From: Psychrobacter sp. PG1
GTDB lineage: Bacteria; Pseudomonadota; Gammaproteobacteria; Pseudomonadales; Moraxellaceae
Length of the DNA: 64,000 nucleotides
Assembly (NCBI RefSeq): GCF_014897815.1
Contig: NZ_JABUZG010000083.1
Location: 79,589-143,588 of the forward strand
Reading direction: 5' to 3'
Numbering within the stretch: position 1 is the stretch's first letter; every line of letters begins with the position of its first letter. A program made the translations under genes and the position numbers. The notes beneath the pieces were generated by a model that made no database searches, was not told the DNA's origin, and saw only the letters and a list, made by a program, of their open reading frames with translations. Shown piece after piece: positions 8,716 through 17,529 of the stretch.

Positions 8716-9114
8716 ATGAAAAAAACAGGACTAAATACAGCGCTAAGCACCGCATTTATCATTGCTCTTGGCTTTGGCATTAGCGCTTGTGGTGGTGAAA
8801 AAGAAGGCGAATCACACGAAGTATTGGCGAAAGATCGCGTTGATGAAGCCGCTGAGCTGGCTCGCAAAAACGCACCTGAAGCTGAAAAAATGGAGTTCCC
8901 AGAAACGGCTCCAGCGCCAGTAGCTGAAGCTGATGGCACAGTAGAAGGTGCTGCAACTGCTGAAGCAGGGACGACTGCTACTGATATGACAGATGCAACG
9001 GATAGCGATGTTGCTGTCGCTGACAGTGCAGTTATGCCAGCTAGTAGTGCAGATGTGCCAGCTGCTGATACGGCGGCAACGCCTACTGCTGACGCTGAAC
9101 CAGCTACGAACTAA
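8716..9114 (+). CDS. Small Ala/Glu/Thr-rich lipoprotein, function unknown
   Basis: A 132-residue predicted lipoprotein. The N-terminus MKKTGLNTALSTAF leads to a hydrophobic segment and a lipobox-like GISAC followed by GG. The remainder is low-complexity (Ala, Thr, Asp, Glu, Pro), with no recognisable enzymatic domain and probably disordered. ATG 8716 is chosen because GAGGA lies 8-12 bases upstream and because it gives a proper signal peptide; the frame is open to 8692. A small cytochrome lipoprotein follows 84 bases later in the same orientation and has a similar acidic linker, so the two may be co-expressed. Confidence 0.8.
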   Translation: MKKTGLNTALSTAFIIALGFGISACGGEKEGESHEVLAKDRVDEAAELARKNAPEAEKMEFPETAPAPVAEADGTVEGAATAEAGTTATDMTDATDSDVAVADSAVMPASSADVPAADTAATPTADAEPATN

Positions 9115-9198
9115 TCACGGTTTGTGTGTTGATAGGTTTTGAATTTATGCGCTGTCATAAACAGTCGCTAACATGAAATATCGAATAGAGGTGTGATC

Positions 9199-9708
9199 AT
9201 GATAGGTAAACAGCAGCGTATGAATAAACTGGTCTTATCTGCCATCAGTTTAAGTGCGCTATTAGCAATCACTGCTTGTAGTGGTGACAATGTAGCGGTC
9301 GAAGAGCCTGCTGTTGCCAATGAATCTGCTGATACAACGGTAGTGGTAGAAGACGCGCCTATAGTCGAACCTGAGGTCGTTACACCTGAACCTGCGGCAG
9401 ATAATGAGACGACGGTCATTGAAGATGAGCCAATGCAGGAAATCTCTGCGGAGCCAGAAGTGTTGGCTGCCGATGCAGGAGCCAAGCTCTATGAGACCAA
9501 CTGTAAGGTTTGTCATGAAGGAGGGCTGCTGAACGCGCCGAAATATGGTGATAAAGCCGCGTGGGAGCCGCGTCTGGCTAAAGGCACAGAGACGCTGCAC
9601 ATGCATTCGGCAAAAGGCTTTAATAAGATGCCAGCCCAAGCCACCGACAAGGTCAGTGAAGCCCAAGTTTACGCAGCTGTAGATTACATGATTGAAGCAG
9701 TTAGCTGA
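9199..9708 (+). CDS. Lipoprotein c-type cytochrome (cytochrome c5-like)
   Basis: A 169-residue monohaem cytochrome c anchored as a lipoprotein. A signal peptide ends in the lipobox LLAITAC at about residue 28. An acidic Glu/Val/Pro-rich linker of about 60 residues follows, then a haem domain with CKVCH, and a downstream Met (NKMPAQ) that can be the sixth iron ligand. The spacing resembles the cytochrome c5/cbb3-type small class I cytochromes. GAGGTG lies 5 bases before ATG 9199. ATG 9220 is a possible shorter start. It likely carries electrons in the periplasm, facing the side where respiratory oxidases and reductases act; its partner is not identifiable. Confidence 0.88.
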   Translation: MIGKQQRMNKLVLSAISLSALLAITACSGDNVAVEEPAVANESADTTVVVEDAPIVEPEVVTPEPAADNETTVIEDEPMQEISAEPEVLAADAGAKLYETNCKVCHEGGLLNAPKYGDKAAWEPRLAKGTETLHMHSAKGFNKMPAQATDKVSEAQVYAAVDYMIEAVS

Positions 9709-9751
9709 TCCGGTATATTAAGAGATATTGACCATTGAAATTTGTTAAACT

Positions 9752-9786
9752 GACCGTCATTGTGACTGACAATGGCGGTTTTTTTT
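9752..9786 (+). terminator. Terminator after cytochrome lipoprotein gene
   Basis: Arms ACCGTCATTGT and ACAATGGCGGT form an 11-bp stem with a 5-base loop (one G-T pair), followed by T8. Confidence 0.88.
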
Positions 9787-9809
9787 ATGCACGTTTTTTG
9801 GCAAATACG

Positions 9810-10005
9810 AGGGCGTGTCCTCAATAATTCAATCGATTAACCTCTAAATAGGCTAAAAATGGCTAAAAATGGCTAAATTTTGTCAAACATCGCCAAAAAT
9901 TGTCAAATAGCTTATTAATATCTCGATATTATTTGCGCTGCTTTCCTTGTTTGACGGCAATTTATCTCATTTTTATCACCATTTTTAAAAAGACGACACG
10001 ACCTA
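9810..10005 (+). mobile_element. MITE-like element, copy A
   Basis: About 196 bp, beginning agggcgtgtcctcaataatt and ending cgacacgaccta. It shares most of its length with the copies at 17161-17334 and 40362-40536, including the interior blocks caaacatcg and tgtttgacggcaatttatc. It is longer than copy B because of small internal duplications (ggctaaaaat twice, and an extra gccaaaaatt). It lies between the cytochrome terminator and tsaD. There is no transposase inside. Confidence 0.85.
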
Positions 10006-10063
10006 AAAGATAGCAACGTTGTAAAAAATAATACGCAGACCAAAGTATGATAAAGGCAAAAAT

Positions 10064-11122
10064 ATGAAAGTATTGGGTTTAGAGACTTCTTGTGATGAGA
10101 CAGGTCTGGCGATTTTTGACAGTGAGCAGATGAATAGTGACAATCAAGGGCTGGTTGGACAAGTTCTGTATTCACAAATAGAGCTGCACGCACTATATGG
10201 CGGCGTTGTGCCTGAGCTTGCCAGCCGCGATCATATTCGTAAGTTGGTGCCTTTGCTTAATGAGTTGTTAGAGCAGTGCAATGTGAAGAAAAGCGAGATT
10301 GATGCCATTGCTTATACCAAGGGACCCGGACTCATTGGCGCTCTGATGACGGGCGCATTATTTGGGCGAAGTTTGGCGTATGGTTTGGATATCCCTGCCA
10401 TTGGTATCCATCATATGGAAGGACATCTGCTCGCACCGCTGATGGGTGCCAATCCACCCGCCTTTCCGTTTGTTTCGTTATTGGTCTCAGGTGGGCATAC
10501 ATTACTCATCGCCGCACGTGGTGTTGGGCAATATGAGATATTGGGTGAGTCGATCGATGATGCCGCAGGTGAATGCTTTGATAAAGCCGCCAAAATGCTA
10601 GGTTTGCCCTATCCGGGTGGCCCTAATATTGCCAAATTGGCTGAAACAGGCAACCCAACTGCTTACAATTTGCCAAGACCGATGCTACATCGTGGCCTAG
10701 ACTTTTCTTTTAGTGGTATGAAAACCGCCGTGCATAATCTTATTAAAGACACCGATGGTTCAGGTGGCTCAGGGAATAATGCGGACAGCGATCCGCAAGT
10801 TCGCGCCGATATCGCCGCCAGCTTTCAGCATGCAGTCGTCGATACGCTGGTGAGAAAGTGCGTGAAAGCACTGAAGCAAGTAGAGATGAGTCGATTGGTG
10901 ATTGCGGGCGGTGTCAGTGCCAACGCTCATTTGCGTGAAACTTTGGAGAGCGAGCTTGCTAAGATAAATGCCACTGTGCATTATGCGCCGCCTGCATTAT
11001 GTACTGATAATGGGGCGATGATTGCTTATGCCGGTTATGAGCGCCTGCATGCAGGGCAGTCTGATGATTTAGCGGTGAGCTGTGTGCCGCGTTGGCCGAT
11101 GACTGAGCTACCAGCAGTGTAA
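10064..11122 (+). CDS. tsaD: tRNA N6-adenosine threonylcarbamoyltransferase TsaD
   Basis: TsaD is the catalytic subunit that transfers the threonylcarbamoyl group to A37 of ANN-decoding tRNAs, working with TsaB and TsaE. The 352-residue protein shows the ASKHA-fold start [14 protein letters not shown], the metal-binding HHMEGH (His117 and His121), SGGHT, the [10 protein letters not shown] motif and the late metal ligand region [11 protein letters not shown]. Length is normal for the family. AAAGG lies about 8 bases before ATG. crcB follows closely on the same strand. Confidence 0.97.
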   Translation: MKVLGLETSCDETGLAIFDSEQMNSDNQGLVGQVLYSQIELHALYGGVVPELASRDHIRKLVPLLNELLEQCNVKKSEIDAIAYTKGPGLIGALMTGALFGRSLAYGLDIPAIGIHHMEGHLLAPLMGANPPAFPFVSLLVSGGHTLLIAARGVGQYEILGESIDDAAGECFDKAAKMLGLPYPGGPNIAKLAETGNPTAYNLPRPMLHRGLDFSFSGMKTAVHNLIKDTDGSGGSGNNADSDPQVRADIAASFQHAVVDTLVRKCVKALKQVEMSRLVIAGGVSANAHLRETLESELAKINATVHYAPPALCTDNGAMIAYAGYERLHAGQSDDLAVSCVPRWPMTELPAV

Positions 11123-11177
11123 AGACGGCTTTGCTCAATACTATCTCCGTTAACCTTTATTAACCTAAGGATAAACT

Positions 11178-11549
11178 ATGCAGTGGCTTGCTATTGGACT
11201 AGGGGCTGCCATTGGGGCTTGCCTGCGGGCATGGTTGGCTCGCTTTAATCCGCTGCATCACTGGATACCCCTTGGGACGCTTGGTGCCAATGTATTGGGT
11301 GGACTATTAATAGGGTTGGCACTGGTGTGGTTTGAGCGCGTGGGCAGCAGTTTATCGCCCAATGTCCGACTATTTGTGATTACTGGATTTTTGGGCGGAT
11401 TGACCACCTTTAGTACTTTTAGTGCAGAAGTTTTTACCTTTATCAACGCTGGTAAATTATTAGCAGGTTTGGGATTGGTCGGACTACATCTGGGACTGAC
11501 GTTACTAGCAACGGCTATCGGATTTTACTTCTTTAAGCTGGTTTTATAA
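11178..11549 (+). CDS. crcB: Fluoride ion channel CrcB/Fluc
   Basis: A 123-residue membrane protein with four hydrophobic helices, matching Fluc (CrcB) channels that dimerise to export fluoride. Hallmarks are [11 protein letters not shown] near the start, the pore [10 protein letters not shown] and [13 protein letters not shown], which holds the TTFST polar track. AAGGA lies 6 bases before ATG. It is 55 bases after tsaD, likely in the same transcript. No fluoride riboswitch is recognisable in the short gap. Confidence 0.95.
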   Translation: MQWLAIGLGAAIGACLRAWLARFNPLHHWIPLGTLGANVLGGLLIGLALVWFERVGSSLSPNVRLFVITGFLGGLTTFSTFSAEVFTFINAGKLLAGLGLVGLHLGLTLLATAIGFYFFKLVL

Positions 11550-11720
11550 GCTTTGATAGATGCCATTCGCATAATGGTCTAATATAAGTGGTTCCATTAT
11601 ACCAGTCTGTTTTAAGTGGTCTATTAATTGATTAATCAGCCTAATTAGGTGGTTCCGTTGGGGTATACCCTAAGGGTATCGCTTGATCGTTTAATGCAAC
11701 ACAAAACTAAGGTTCTTTAA

Positions 11721-11897
11721 TTAAATAAATATTGGAACAAATCCAGATATAAACATAGCTAGAACAAATAAATACCAGTACATATGTTTTGGTTGTTTAT
11801 AGTCTGTAGTCTTATAAAAAGCCCAACGGATAATGTTTAAGATAGCTACAAGAGCTAAAAATGCAATCGGGATTACTATATCTTTATCTACGTCCAT
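11721..11897 (-). CDS. Overlooked 58-residue membrane protein, function unknown
   Basis: A complete minus-strand reading frame of 58 codons: start ATG at 11895-11897, stop TAA at 11721-11723. The protein starts MDVDKDIVIPIAFLALVAIL, which runs into a first hydrophobic helix. A basic, aromatic loop follows (RWAFYKTTDYKQPKH), then a second helix MYWYLFVLAMFISGFVPIFI that reaches the C-terminus. Two helices joined by a charged loop, with sensible amino-acid use, look like a real small inner-membrane protein. A GAGAG lies about 11 bases upstream. It sits in an A+T-rich islet next to an orphan SUKH gene on the same strand. I do not recognise the family. Confidence 0.65.
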   Translation of the reverse strand: MDVDKDIVIPIAFLALVAILNIIRWAFYKTTDYKQPKHMYWYLFVLAMFISGFVPIFI

Positions 11898-12070
11898 CAA
11901 GTTATTACTCTCTTATTATAAGACCTTGTATAAGGATTACAAAAAAATCTGAAAAATATATCCACTCTATGAGTTGTCATTATATGTTCGATGCCTGTAT
12001 AGCGCACCGATCATGGATTAGTAGAAATGAAGGCGACCATCAAAAATCGACCTTTATACACCCTATTAAA

Positions 12071-12616
12071 CTATATTTGAGGATTGTTCTTAGCATACTG
12101 TAATCTTGCATACTGTAATCTTGCATAAAACTCTGGATCAGTATCCTCTAAGCTGTTCTCATACTCTTCTCTGGAAGTTAAGGATTCAATGAAACAATCA
12201 AAGCTATCAGCTATTTTGATTAAAGTATTAATGTCATCAGCATAAGAAGACTCATGATCATAAAAGTATACTTTGCCGTATTGCTTAGGCAGCAAACAAA
12301 TGCAAAAGTTGTTACCTCCCTCATCATAAGCAAATGCCAGTAACCCTGTTTTCCTTGTGCTGTTGTCATCACCAAAGTTTGATTCTAATTGAACGTATTC
12401 AGGACCATCATGTATACCTAGCATACCGTGTATAATCGTTATACCTTCATCTTCTGATATATTGCAAATAGTATTAATAGGCTCTGCGCCATTAAAATTA
12501 AGGAGGTATTTACGATAATCTTCTGGCAAACGATACTGTATTGTTTGTTCAAAATCTTTTAGTACCTTAGTGCTAAGCTCTCCAAAAGGGTTAGCTGCTG
12601 TATACTTTGTTTCCAT
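12071..12616 (-). CDS. SMI1/KNR4 (SUKH) family protein, orphan immunity-like
   Basis: A 181-residue protein with the SUKH fold: the N-terminal helix DFEQTIQYRLPEDYRKYLL with the typical LPxDYRxYLLxFNG pattern, a central FAYDEGGNNFCICL strand pair, a YFYDHE strand, and a C-terminal helix FDCFIESL. SUKH proteins are frequent immunity proteins against polymorphic toxins, but some have other roles. No toxin gene is recognisable beside it. AAGGT lies about 10 bases upstream of ATG. The C-terminus contains an exact 5-residue repeat YARLQ caused by a 15-bp tandem duplication, so the tail may be recently lengthened. Codon use is more A+T-rich than in the flanking core genes. Confidence 0.85.
   Translation of the reverse strand: METKYTAANPFGELSTKVLKDFEQTIQYRLPEDYRKYLLNFNGAEPINTICNISEDEGITIIHGMLGIHDGPEYVQLESNFGDDNSTRKTGLLAFAYDEGGNNFCICLLPKQYGKVYFYDHESSYADDINTLIKIADSFDCFIESLTSREEYENSLEDTDPEFYARLQYARLQYAKNNPQI
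12093..12122. repeat. Exact 15-bp tandem duplication in the SUKH gene
   Basis: The unit gcatactgtaatctt occurs at 12093-12107 and again at 12108-12122 without a mismatch, followed by a partial third copy (gcat). It keeps the reading frame and doubles the residues YARLQ near the C-terminus. Confidence 0.9.
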
Positions 12617-12912
12617 TAATTTATACCTTGATTTAAGTTTACATTTCTACATCTTACATTATCAAAATCTTAAAAAATATGAAACACAATCAATGTCAGG
12701 TGTATCTCTACAATTATCCTCGAAATATCAGCCTTATGTACACTCACAAGTACACTGCTATTATTTTCAGCAGATCAATCTATCAGCGCATATGACATAC
12801 AGCTAGATGTTCAAGTCCTCACTAGGGTACCGTTATTTACCATAACGCTCGTCATAGCGTAAGAGAGCGGATGATATTTCTTAACGGGAATAATTTAGTA
12901 GATAGTGAAATA

Positions 12913-13803
12913 CTACACCGGCTTCACAATACCTTCTAACAAATTCGCAAATCCTTGCATATAAGCGGTATCTTGGCTTGATGTGCGCGTCGCTGCATAT
13001 AGCTGACAATGCACACCCGTACCCAATGGACGCGAGACGACCCAGCCTTTTTTCTCATATTCAGCAACCACCCAATCAGGTAACGCCGCCACACCGCGTT
13101 CACTAGCAACCAATTGAATCAGCATCGCCGTCAACTCTGTAGTGCGAATACTATCAAAGCTTACTTGCGCAGGGGTCATAAAGTTGGCAATAATATCGAG
13201 ACGCTTGGCTTCCACTGGATACGCAATCAGGGTTTCATTGGTTAAGTCATCTGGCTCAATAAATTTCTGCGCCGCCAAATCATGCGTTGGTGATAGCACC
13301 AAGCGACTTTCATACTCAAATAACGGCTGATAGCTGATACCGTCTATCGGTAAATCGCTGGTGGTAATGAGTAAATCAATATCACCTTCCATCAATAAGT
13401 GGTGCGGCTCTGGCTCAAAACCAGTCGCAAAATCTAGCTCTACATCAGACCATTCGCGGCGGTAATGATTGAGTATCGGCATTAGCCAATCGAAGCAACT
13501 GTGACATTCAGAGGCTAGCCGTAATCTACCCGCTTGACCGTGAGCTAAGCGTTTAAGGTTGGATTTGGTACGAGTGACCTGCGGCATGATGCTATCTGCC
13601 AATGCCAGTACCGTTTTACCTGCTGGCGTAAAAGTCAGCGGGCGTGTTCGGCGATTGACCAAGCTGATATCGTAATAATTCTCTAGCTCTTTTAACTGAT
13701 GCGAGACCGCGGAAGCCGTGACGTGCAATTCATCGGCAGCCGCCGCCAATGAGCCATGCGCTCGTAGCGCGGTTAAGGTATTGAGATGACGAAGCTCTAA
13801 CAT
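12913..13803 (-). CDS. metR: LysR-type regulator MetR
   Basis: A 296-residue LysR-family activator. Residues 1-60 form the winged helix-turn-helix (LRAHGSLAAAADELHVTASA); the rest is the periplasmic-binding-protein-like effector domain. Close agreement with MetR of E. coli is visible at LASECHSCFDWLMP, MEGDIDLLITTSDLP and VASERGVAALPDWVV. MetR responds to homocysteine and activates methionine-synthesis genes such as metE and metH. No met gene lies in this window. It is 91 bases downstream of potC, same strand. Confidence 0.9.
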   Translation of the reverse strand: MLELRHLNTLTALRAHGSLAAAADELHVTASAVSHQLKELENYYDISLVNRRTRPLTFTPAGKTVLALADSIMPQVTRTKSNLKRLAHGQAGRLRLASECHSCFDWLMPILNHYRREWSDVELDFATGFEPEPHHLLMEGDIDLLITTSDLPIDGISYQPLFEYESRLVLSPTHDLAAQKFIEPDDLTNETLIAYPVEAKRLDIIANFMTPAQVSFDSIRTTELTAMLIQLVASERGVAALPDWVVAEYEKKGWVVSRPLGTGVHCQLYAATRTSSQDTAYMQGFANLLEGIVKPV

Positions 13804-13894
13804 AAGACAACCTAACCGCTAAAGTGAGAAAAATTCATTATAATTGATATAGCGCTGATTTTCATTCAAAGTCCGATTTTTAATCAGCAATAAA

Positions 13895-14725
13895 TTAGCG
13901 TCGACGCAATAATAGCTGCGAAATAATGACCAATATCAGCGAGGCAACCAATAAAATCGTCCCAATGGCATTGACCTCTGGTTTGAGTCCTACCCGTACC
14001 ATCGAATAAATTCGTAGCGGTAAAATCTCATAACTGGGCCCCGTGACAAAGGTAGAAACCACCACATCATCGAGCGATAAGGTAAATGCCAGTAGCCAAC
14101 CTGCCATCACTGCGGGCAGAATGACAGGAATGAGTACGGTACGCACCATCGTTGATTCATTGGCGCCCAAGTCGCGTGCGGCTTCCATTAAGCGTTCATC
14201 CAGACTGCTCAATCGTGCAAACACCGTGATGACTACAAACGGTAAGCAAAAAGTAATGTGCGCGAGTAACAGCGAGACGAACCCTAATTGCAACCCTATT
14301 AATAAGAATAATGCCAATAATGAAATAGCGAGTACAATTTCAGGCGACATCATTAATACAAATAACAGCCCATTTAATAAGCCTTTACCGCGAAAGTTAT
14401 AGCGATGTAAGGCGAGAGCAGTTAGCGTTCCTATCAAAGTTGAGACAGTGGCTGCGACCAATCCCAATACAATAGAATGCCAAAAAGCATCGAGCATCGC
14501 TTGGTTATTCAACAGCGACTCATACCACTTTAAGCTAAAGCCGCCCCAGTTATAGCCGACTTTCGATTTATTAAAGGACATGACGACTAAGACGATAATT
14601 GGCAAATACAGCATGGTATAAATGAGGCTAAGATAGCCTTTAGCCGCGATACTGCCAATCTTAATAGACGATCTTTTTTTAGTTGCCGAGCTATTCAGTT
14701 GATGATTCAGTGAACTATCAGACAT
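13895..14725 (-). CDS. potC: Spermidine/putrescine ABC transporter permease PotC
   Basis: The second inner-membrane permease of the polyamine importer, 276 residues with six hydrophobic helices after a Ser/Lys-rich N-terminal tail. Agreement with E. coli PotC is extensive, for example MMSPEIVLAISLLALF, LAHITFCLPFVVITV and the EAA loop MEAARDLGANESTMVRTVLIP that contacts the ATPase. SFVTGPSYEILPLRIYSMVR is almost identical to PotC. The start codon overlaps the potB stop as TAATG, showing translational coupling. Confidence 0.95.
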   Translation of the reverse strand: MSDSSLNHQLNSSATKKRSSIKIGSIAAKGYLSLIYTMLYLPIIVLVVMSFNKSKVGYNWGGFSLKWYESLLNNQAMLDAFWHSIVLGLVAATVSTLIGTLTALALHRYNFRGKGLLNGLLFVLMMSPEIVLAISLLALFLLIGLQLGFVSLLLAHITFCLPFVVITVFARLSSLDERLMEAARDLGANESTMVRTVLIPVILPAVMAGWLLAFTLSLDDVVVSTFVTGPSYEILPLRIYSMVRVGLKPEVNAIGTILLVASLILVIISQLLLRRR

Positions 14726-15603
14726 TAGGCCACCTCATTAAAGTCGGTCTTGCCAATGCGGCGACTACTGGCACGGTAGGCGAGTAATAGTACTGCCATT
14801 GCTAGTGTTAATAACACGCTGGCAGCTGCGCCAAATGGCCAGTCACGCGCATCCAAGAACTGGTTTTTGATGATATTGCCGACCAATAAATTGCGTGAAC
14901 CACCCAAAATATCTGCCACATAAAACATACCCATCGCAGGCAGCAGCACCAATAATACCCCTGAGATAATGCCAGGCGTCGTCAATGGCAATATGATATG
15001 CCAAAAAGTCTGGGTCTTTGATGCGCCCAAATCCTGTGAAGCGAGTAGCATGTCATTGCGCAAATCGGTAAATACTGCGTATAACGGCAACACCATAAAT
15101 GGGAACAATAAGTACGTCAAACCAGCAATCACCGCCACTTGCGTGTATAAAATATCGATAGGAGTATCGATGATACCGATTGCCAGCAGTGATTTATTAA
15201 TCAAACCGTTATTGGCAAACAGTAACTTGAGTGCATAAGTACGCACAAGCGAGTTGGTCCAAAATGGTAGTATTAACAGCATCATGAGTAGCGGCTGCCA
15301 ACGCGTTTTGGCTTTGGCTATCAGCCAAGCAAAAGGGTAGCCAAGTAACAAGCAGATGATGGTTGTGATGCCTGCCATCCATAATGAATGAATAAATACG
15401 CCAAAATATAGCGGATCAATCATGCGTATATAGCTGTCGATGCTGACAGGCAAGCTAATAAAAGCACTGCTATCGCGGCTCAAAAAACTGACAGCGATGA
15501 CTAAGATATTTGGCAATAGCGCAAATATCAGTAACCAACCCCAAATCAGCCAGAGCGTTACGGTACGAAAAGGACTTTTGCTGCCTAAGCTATGACCTGC
15601 CAT
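14725..15603 (-). CDS. potB: Spermidine/putrescine ABC transporter permease PotB
   Basis: The first permease of the polyamine importer, 292 residues. It matches PotB at PLYFGVFIHSLWMA, ILPFWTNSLVRTYALK and LPAMGMFYVADILGG, and has the EAA loop ASQDLGASKTQTFWHIILP. It overlaps potA upstream as TGATG and potC downstream as TAATG, so the three are one translationally coupled operon. Confidence 0.95.
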   Translation of the reverse strand: MAGHSLGSKSPFRTVTLWLIWGWLLIFALLPNILVIAVSFLSRDSSAFISLPVSIDSYIRMIDPLYFGVFIHSLWMAGITTIICLLLGYPFAWLIAKAKTRWQPLLMMLLILPFWTNSLVRTYALKLLFANNGLINKSLLAIGIIDTPIDILYTQVAVIAGLTYLLFPFMVLPLYAVFTDLRNDMLLASQDLGASKTQTFWHIILPLTTPGIISGVLLVLLPAMGMFYVADILGGSRNLLVGNIIKNQFLDARDWPFGAAASVLLTLAMAVLLLAYRASSRRIGKTDFNEVA

Positions 15604-16865
15604 CAGCTAATATCCTTTTGAGCAGCTAAACTGGCAGCTTGATGATTGGCTTCATCATCAAGCGTACCGTCTTCTGGTAGTACCCACTCCCAGCCATCGA
15701 CCCATGATACTTTGACACCTTCATTTAACTTGTAATCAAAGCTTGGATCATCCTCATCAAAGAATTCAGAAGCCTTAATAATGTGACCGTTTGCTAACTC
15801 AATAATCGAATCTAAGGTGCTACCTTTATAGTTGCTTTCAATCACTCGCCCGAGTAAGCCACCATGTTCTTTATCATTGGGGTCATAAATTCGCAAATCT
15901 TCAGGACGTAGCAATAAATTAACGATATCGCCCACTTGTACATCGTTAGCAAAATCAGGGCGGCGTAAATTGCGTAAGGTGGTCGGACCGTCTTGCGCTT
16001 GTGCTTCACAAACTTCGACTTCGATACGGCCATTGGTCACGCGACCGTCGCGATCTGGTTGCTCAGGATAAACGCCTCTGACTTCCGCTTTAAATAAGTT
16101 GGTCTCACCGATAAACTTGGCGGTAAATAAATTCGCCGGCGTTTCATAAATCTCAATAGGCGTACCGATTTGCTGAAAAGAGCCATCTTTCATCACGGCG
16201 ATACGATCTGACATCGATAGCGCTTCTTCTTGATCGTGGGTGACAAATACAAAAGTGATGCCAAGCTCTCGTTGCAGCCGTTTAAGCTCAGATTGCATTT
16301 GTAAACGCAGCTTATGATCGAGCGCAGATAGTGGCTCATCAAGTAGCAACAGTTTAGGGCGATTGATGACGGCTCGTGCAATAGCGACACGCTGCTGCTG
16401 ACCACCAGACAAGTCTTGTGGCCTGCGATTGGCTAAATGCTCCAGCTGTACCATGGCGAGCATCTCGCGCACGCGGGTTTGAATCTCATCTTTTGGTACT
16501 TTTTTGAGCTTAAGCCCGTAAGCAACATTTTGTGCGACACTCATATGCGGAAACAAGGCGTACTGCTGAAATACTGTGTTCACGGGACGTTTATCCGCTG
16601 GCAAGCCTGCCATCTGTACGCCGTCTAGATAAATTGCCCCAGCATTTGGCTGCTCAAAACCAGCGATTAGGCGCAGTAAGGTTGTTTTACCGCAGCCTGA
16701 TGGACCAAGCAGCGTCAAAAATTCACCGTGCTTGATATCAAGATTGATGTCTTTTAATACTTCAGTTTGATCATAGGTTTTTTTTAGACCAGTCAGTTGC
16801 AGTAGTACTTTGTCATCTTGAGCTGATGCAGAGGCTCTGTGCATATTTGGCGGTGAATTGGTCAT
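15603..16865 (-). CDS. potA: Spermidine/putrescine ABC transporter ATPase PotA
   Basis: The ATP-binding subunit, 420 residues, first gene of the potABC operon. It has Walker [12 protein letters not shown]-loop [13 protein letters not shown] signature [14 protein letters not shown], Walker [13 protein letters not shown] and the H-loop [11 protein letters not shown]-terminal TOBE-like regulatory domain (about 260-420) is longer than in E. coli PotA (378 residues). The substrate-binding protein gene (potD) is not adjacent on either side; downstream comes metR and upstream a long spacer. Confidence 0.95.
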   Translation of the reverse strand: MTNSPPNMHRASASAQDDKVLLQLTGLKKTYDQTEVLKDINLDIKHGEFLTLLGPSGCGKTTLLRLIAGFEQPNAGAIYLDGVQMAGLPADKRPVNTVFQQYALFPHMSVAQNVAYGLKLKKVPKDEIQTRVREMLAMVQLEHLANRRPQDLSGGQQQRVAIARAVINRPKLLLLDEPLSALDHKLRLQMQSELKRLQRELGITFVFVTHDQEEALSMSDRIAVMKDGSFQQIGTPIEIYETPANLFTAKFIGETNLFKAEVRGVYPEQPDRDGRVTNGRIEVEVCEAQAQDGPTTLRNLRRPDFANDVQVGDIVNLLLRPEDLRIYDPNDKEHGGLLGRVIESNYKGSTLDSIIELANGHIIKASEFFDEDDPSFDYKLNEGVKVSWVDGWEWVLPEDGTLDDEANHQAASLAAQKDIS

Positions 16866-17529
16866 AATATTTATTCCTACGTGTCCGACATCGCAGTACA
16901 GCTATTTATTTAGGACACTGTGGTCAAGGTGATTTGATATGGATATAAGCGATGGGTGTAAACCCGATTTGGTCGCCGCGTATTATAACAAACCCTTGAT
17001 ATAAATCAGTGCAAGTTCGTTATAAGTTCTGCGAGCAACACGATTAAGCTGTCAATGGCTGTTGATGCTTGATAGTTCGGTGTTGTCTGTTTGATGCTCG
17101 GTTTTGGCTAATGCATTTCTGTTTTTCAGTTTCACTTCCAACTTTATAATTCTGTATGATTAGGGCGTGTCCTCAATTCAATCGATTACTTTCTAAATGG
17201 GCTAAAAATAGCTAAATTTTGCCAAACATCGTCAAATAGCTTCTTAATATCTCGATATTATGTGCGCTATTTTCCTTGTTTGACGGCAATTTATCTCATT
17301 TTTATCACCATTTTTAAAATGAGGATACACCCTAGCAATAACTGCCATTCTATGACGATATTTAAACAAAATTTTTTATCATTTTTTGGTTTTTATTCCT
17401 ATACAATCACGGTATGGCAGACAAACATAATGCGCCTGATAGGTTAGTAGCCATTCGCAAATCTATGTTTGAATACATGTGTGGAAAGCTGTTTATAACG
17501 CTAATATTATTAATGATAAAGGATGTCTT
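16866..17529. other. Divergent spacer potA / carbonic anhydrase
   Basis: About 660 bases without a supported gene. A TATAAT on the minus strand at 16982-16987 could be the -10 of potABC, but no convincing -35 lies 16-18 bases upstream. The MITE copy B occupies 17161-17334. The remainder must carry the promoter of the carbonic anhydrase gene. Confidence 0.5.
17161..17334 (+). mobile_element. MITE-like element, copy B
   Basis: About 174 bp, starting tagggcgtgtcctcaattca and ending tgaggatacacccta. The ends are inverted repeats of about 15 bp (tagggcgtgtcctca against tagggtgtatcctca in reverse), and TA stands at both borders. The interior carries short palindromes, including atatctcgatat. It matches copy C at 40362-40536, in reverse, almost throughout. 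It has no coding capacity for a transposase, so it would need one in trans. Confidence 0.88.

Noticed and set aside
9915..10193. 92-codon minus-strand frame near tsaD
   Set aside because: It lies across the MITE copy A and the 5' end of tsaD on the other strand and has no family features.
11123..11177. Possible fluoride riboswitch ahead of crcB
   Set aside because: The gap is only 55 bases and does not show the pseudoknot pattern; crcB is probably read with tsaD.
11579..11700. Possible insertion-sequence remnant with repeated aagtggttcc-like blocks and the palindrome ataccctaagggtat
   Set aside because: Two similar blocks (ataagtggttccatt and attaggtggttccgtt) lie in direct order, but there is no coding remnant or clear pair of ends.
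11861..12103. 80-codon plus-strand frame between crcB and the SUKH gene
   Set aside because: It overlaps the better supported 58-codon minus-strand gene and the SUKH gene end; its amino-acid use is random-looking.
12570..12806. 78-codon plus-strand frame beside the SUKH start
   Set aside because: It covers the SUKH 5' end and leader on the opposite strand, with no recognisable features.
17262..17447. 61-codon plus-strand frame upstream of carbonic anhydrase
   Set aside because: Half of it is MITE sequence and the product looks like translated A+T-rich spacer.
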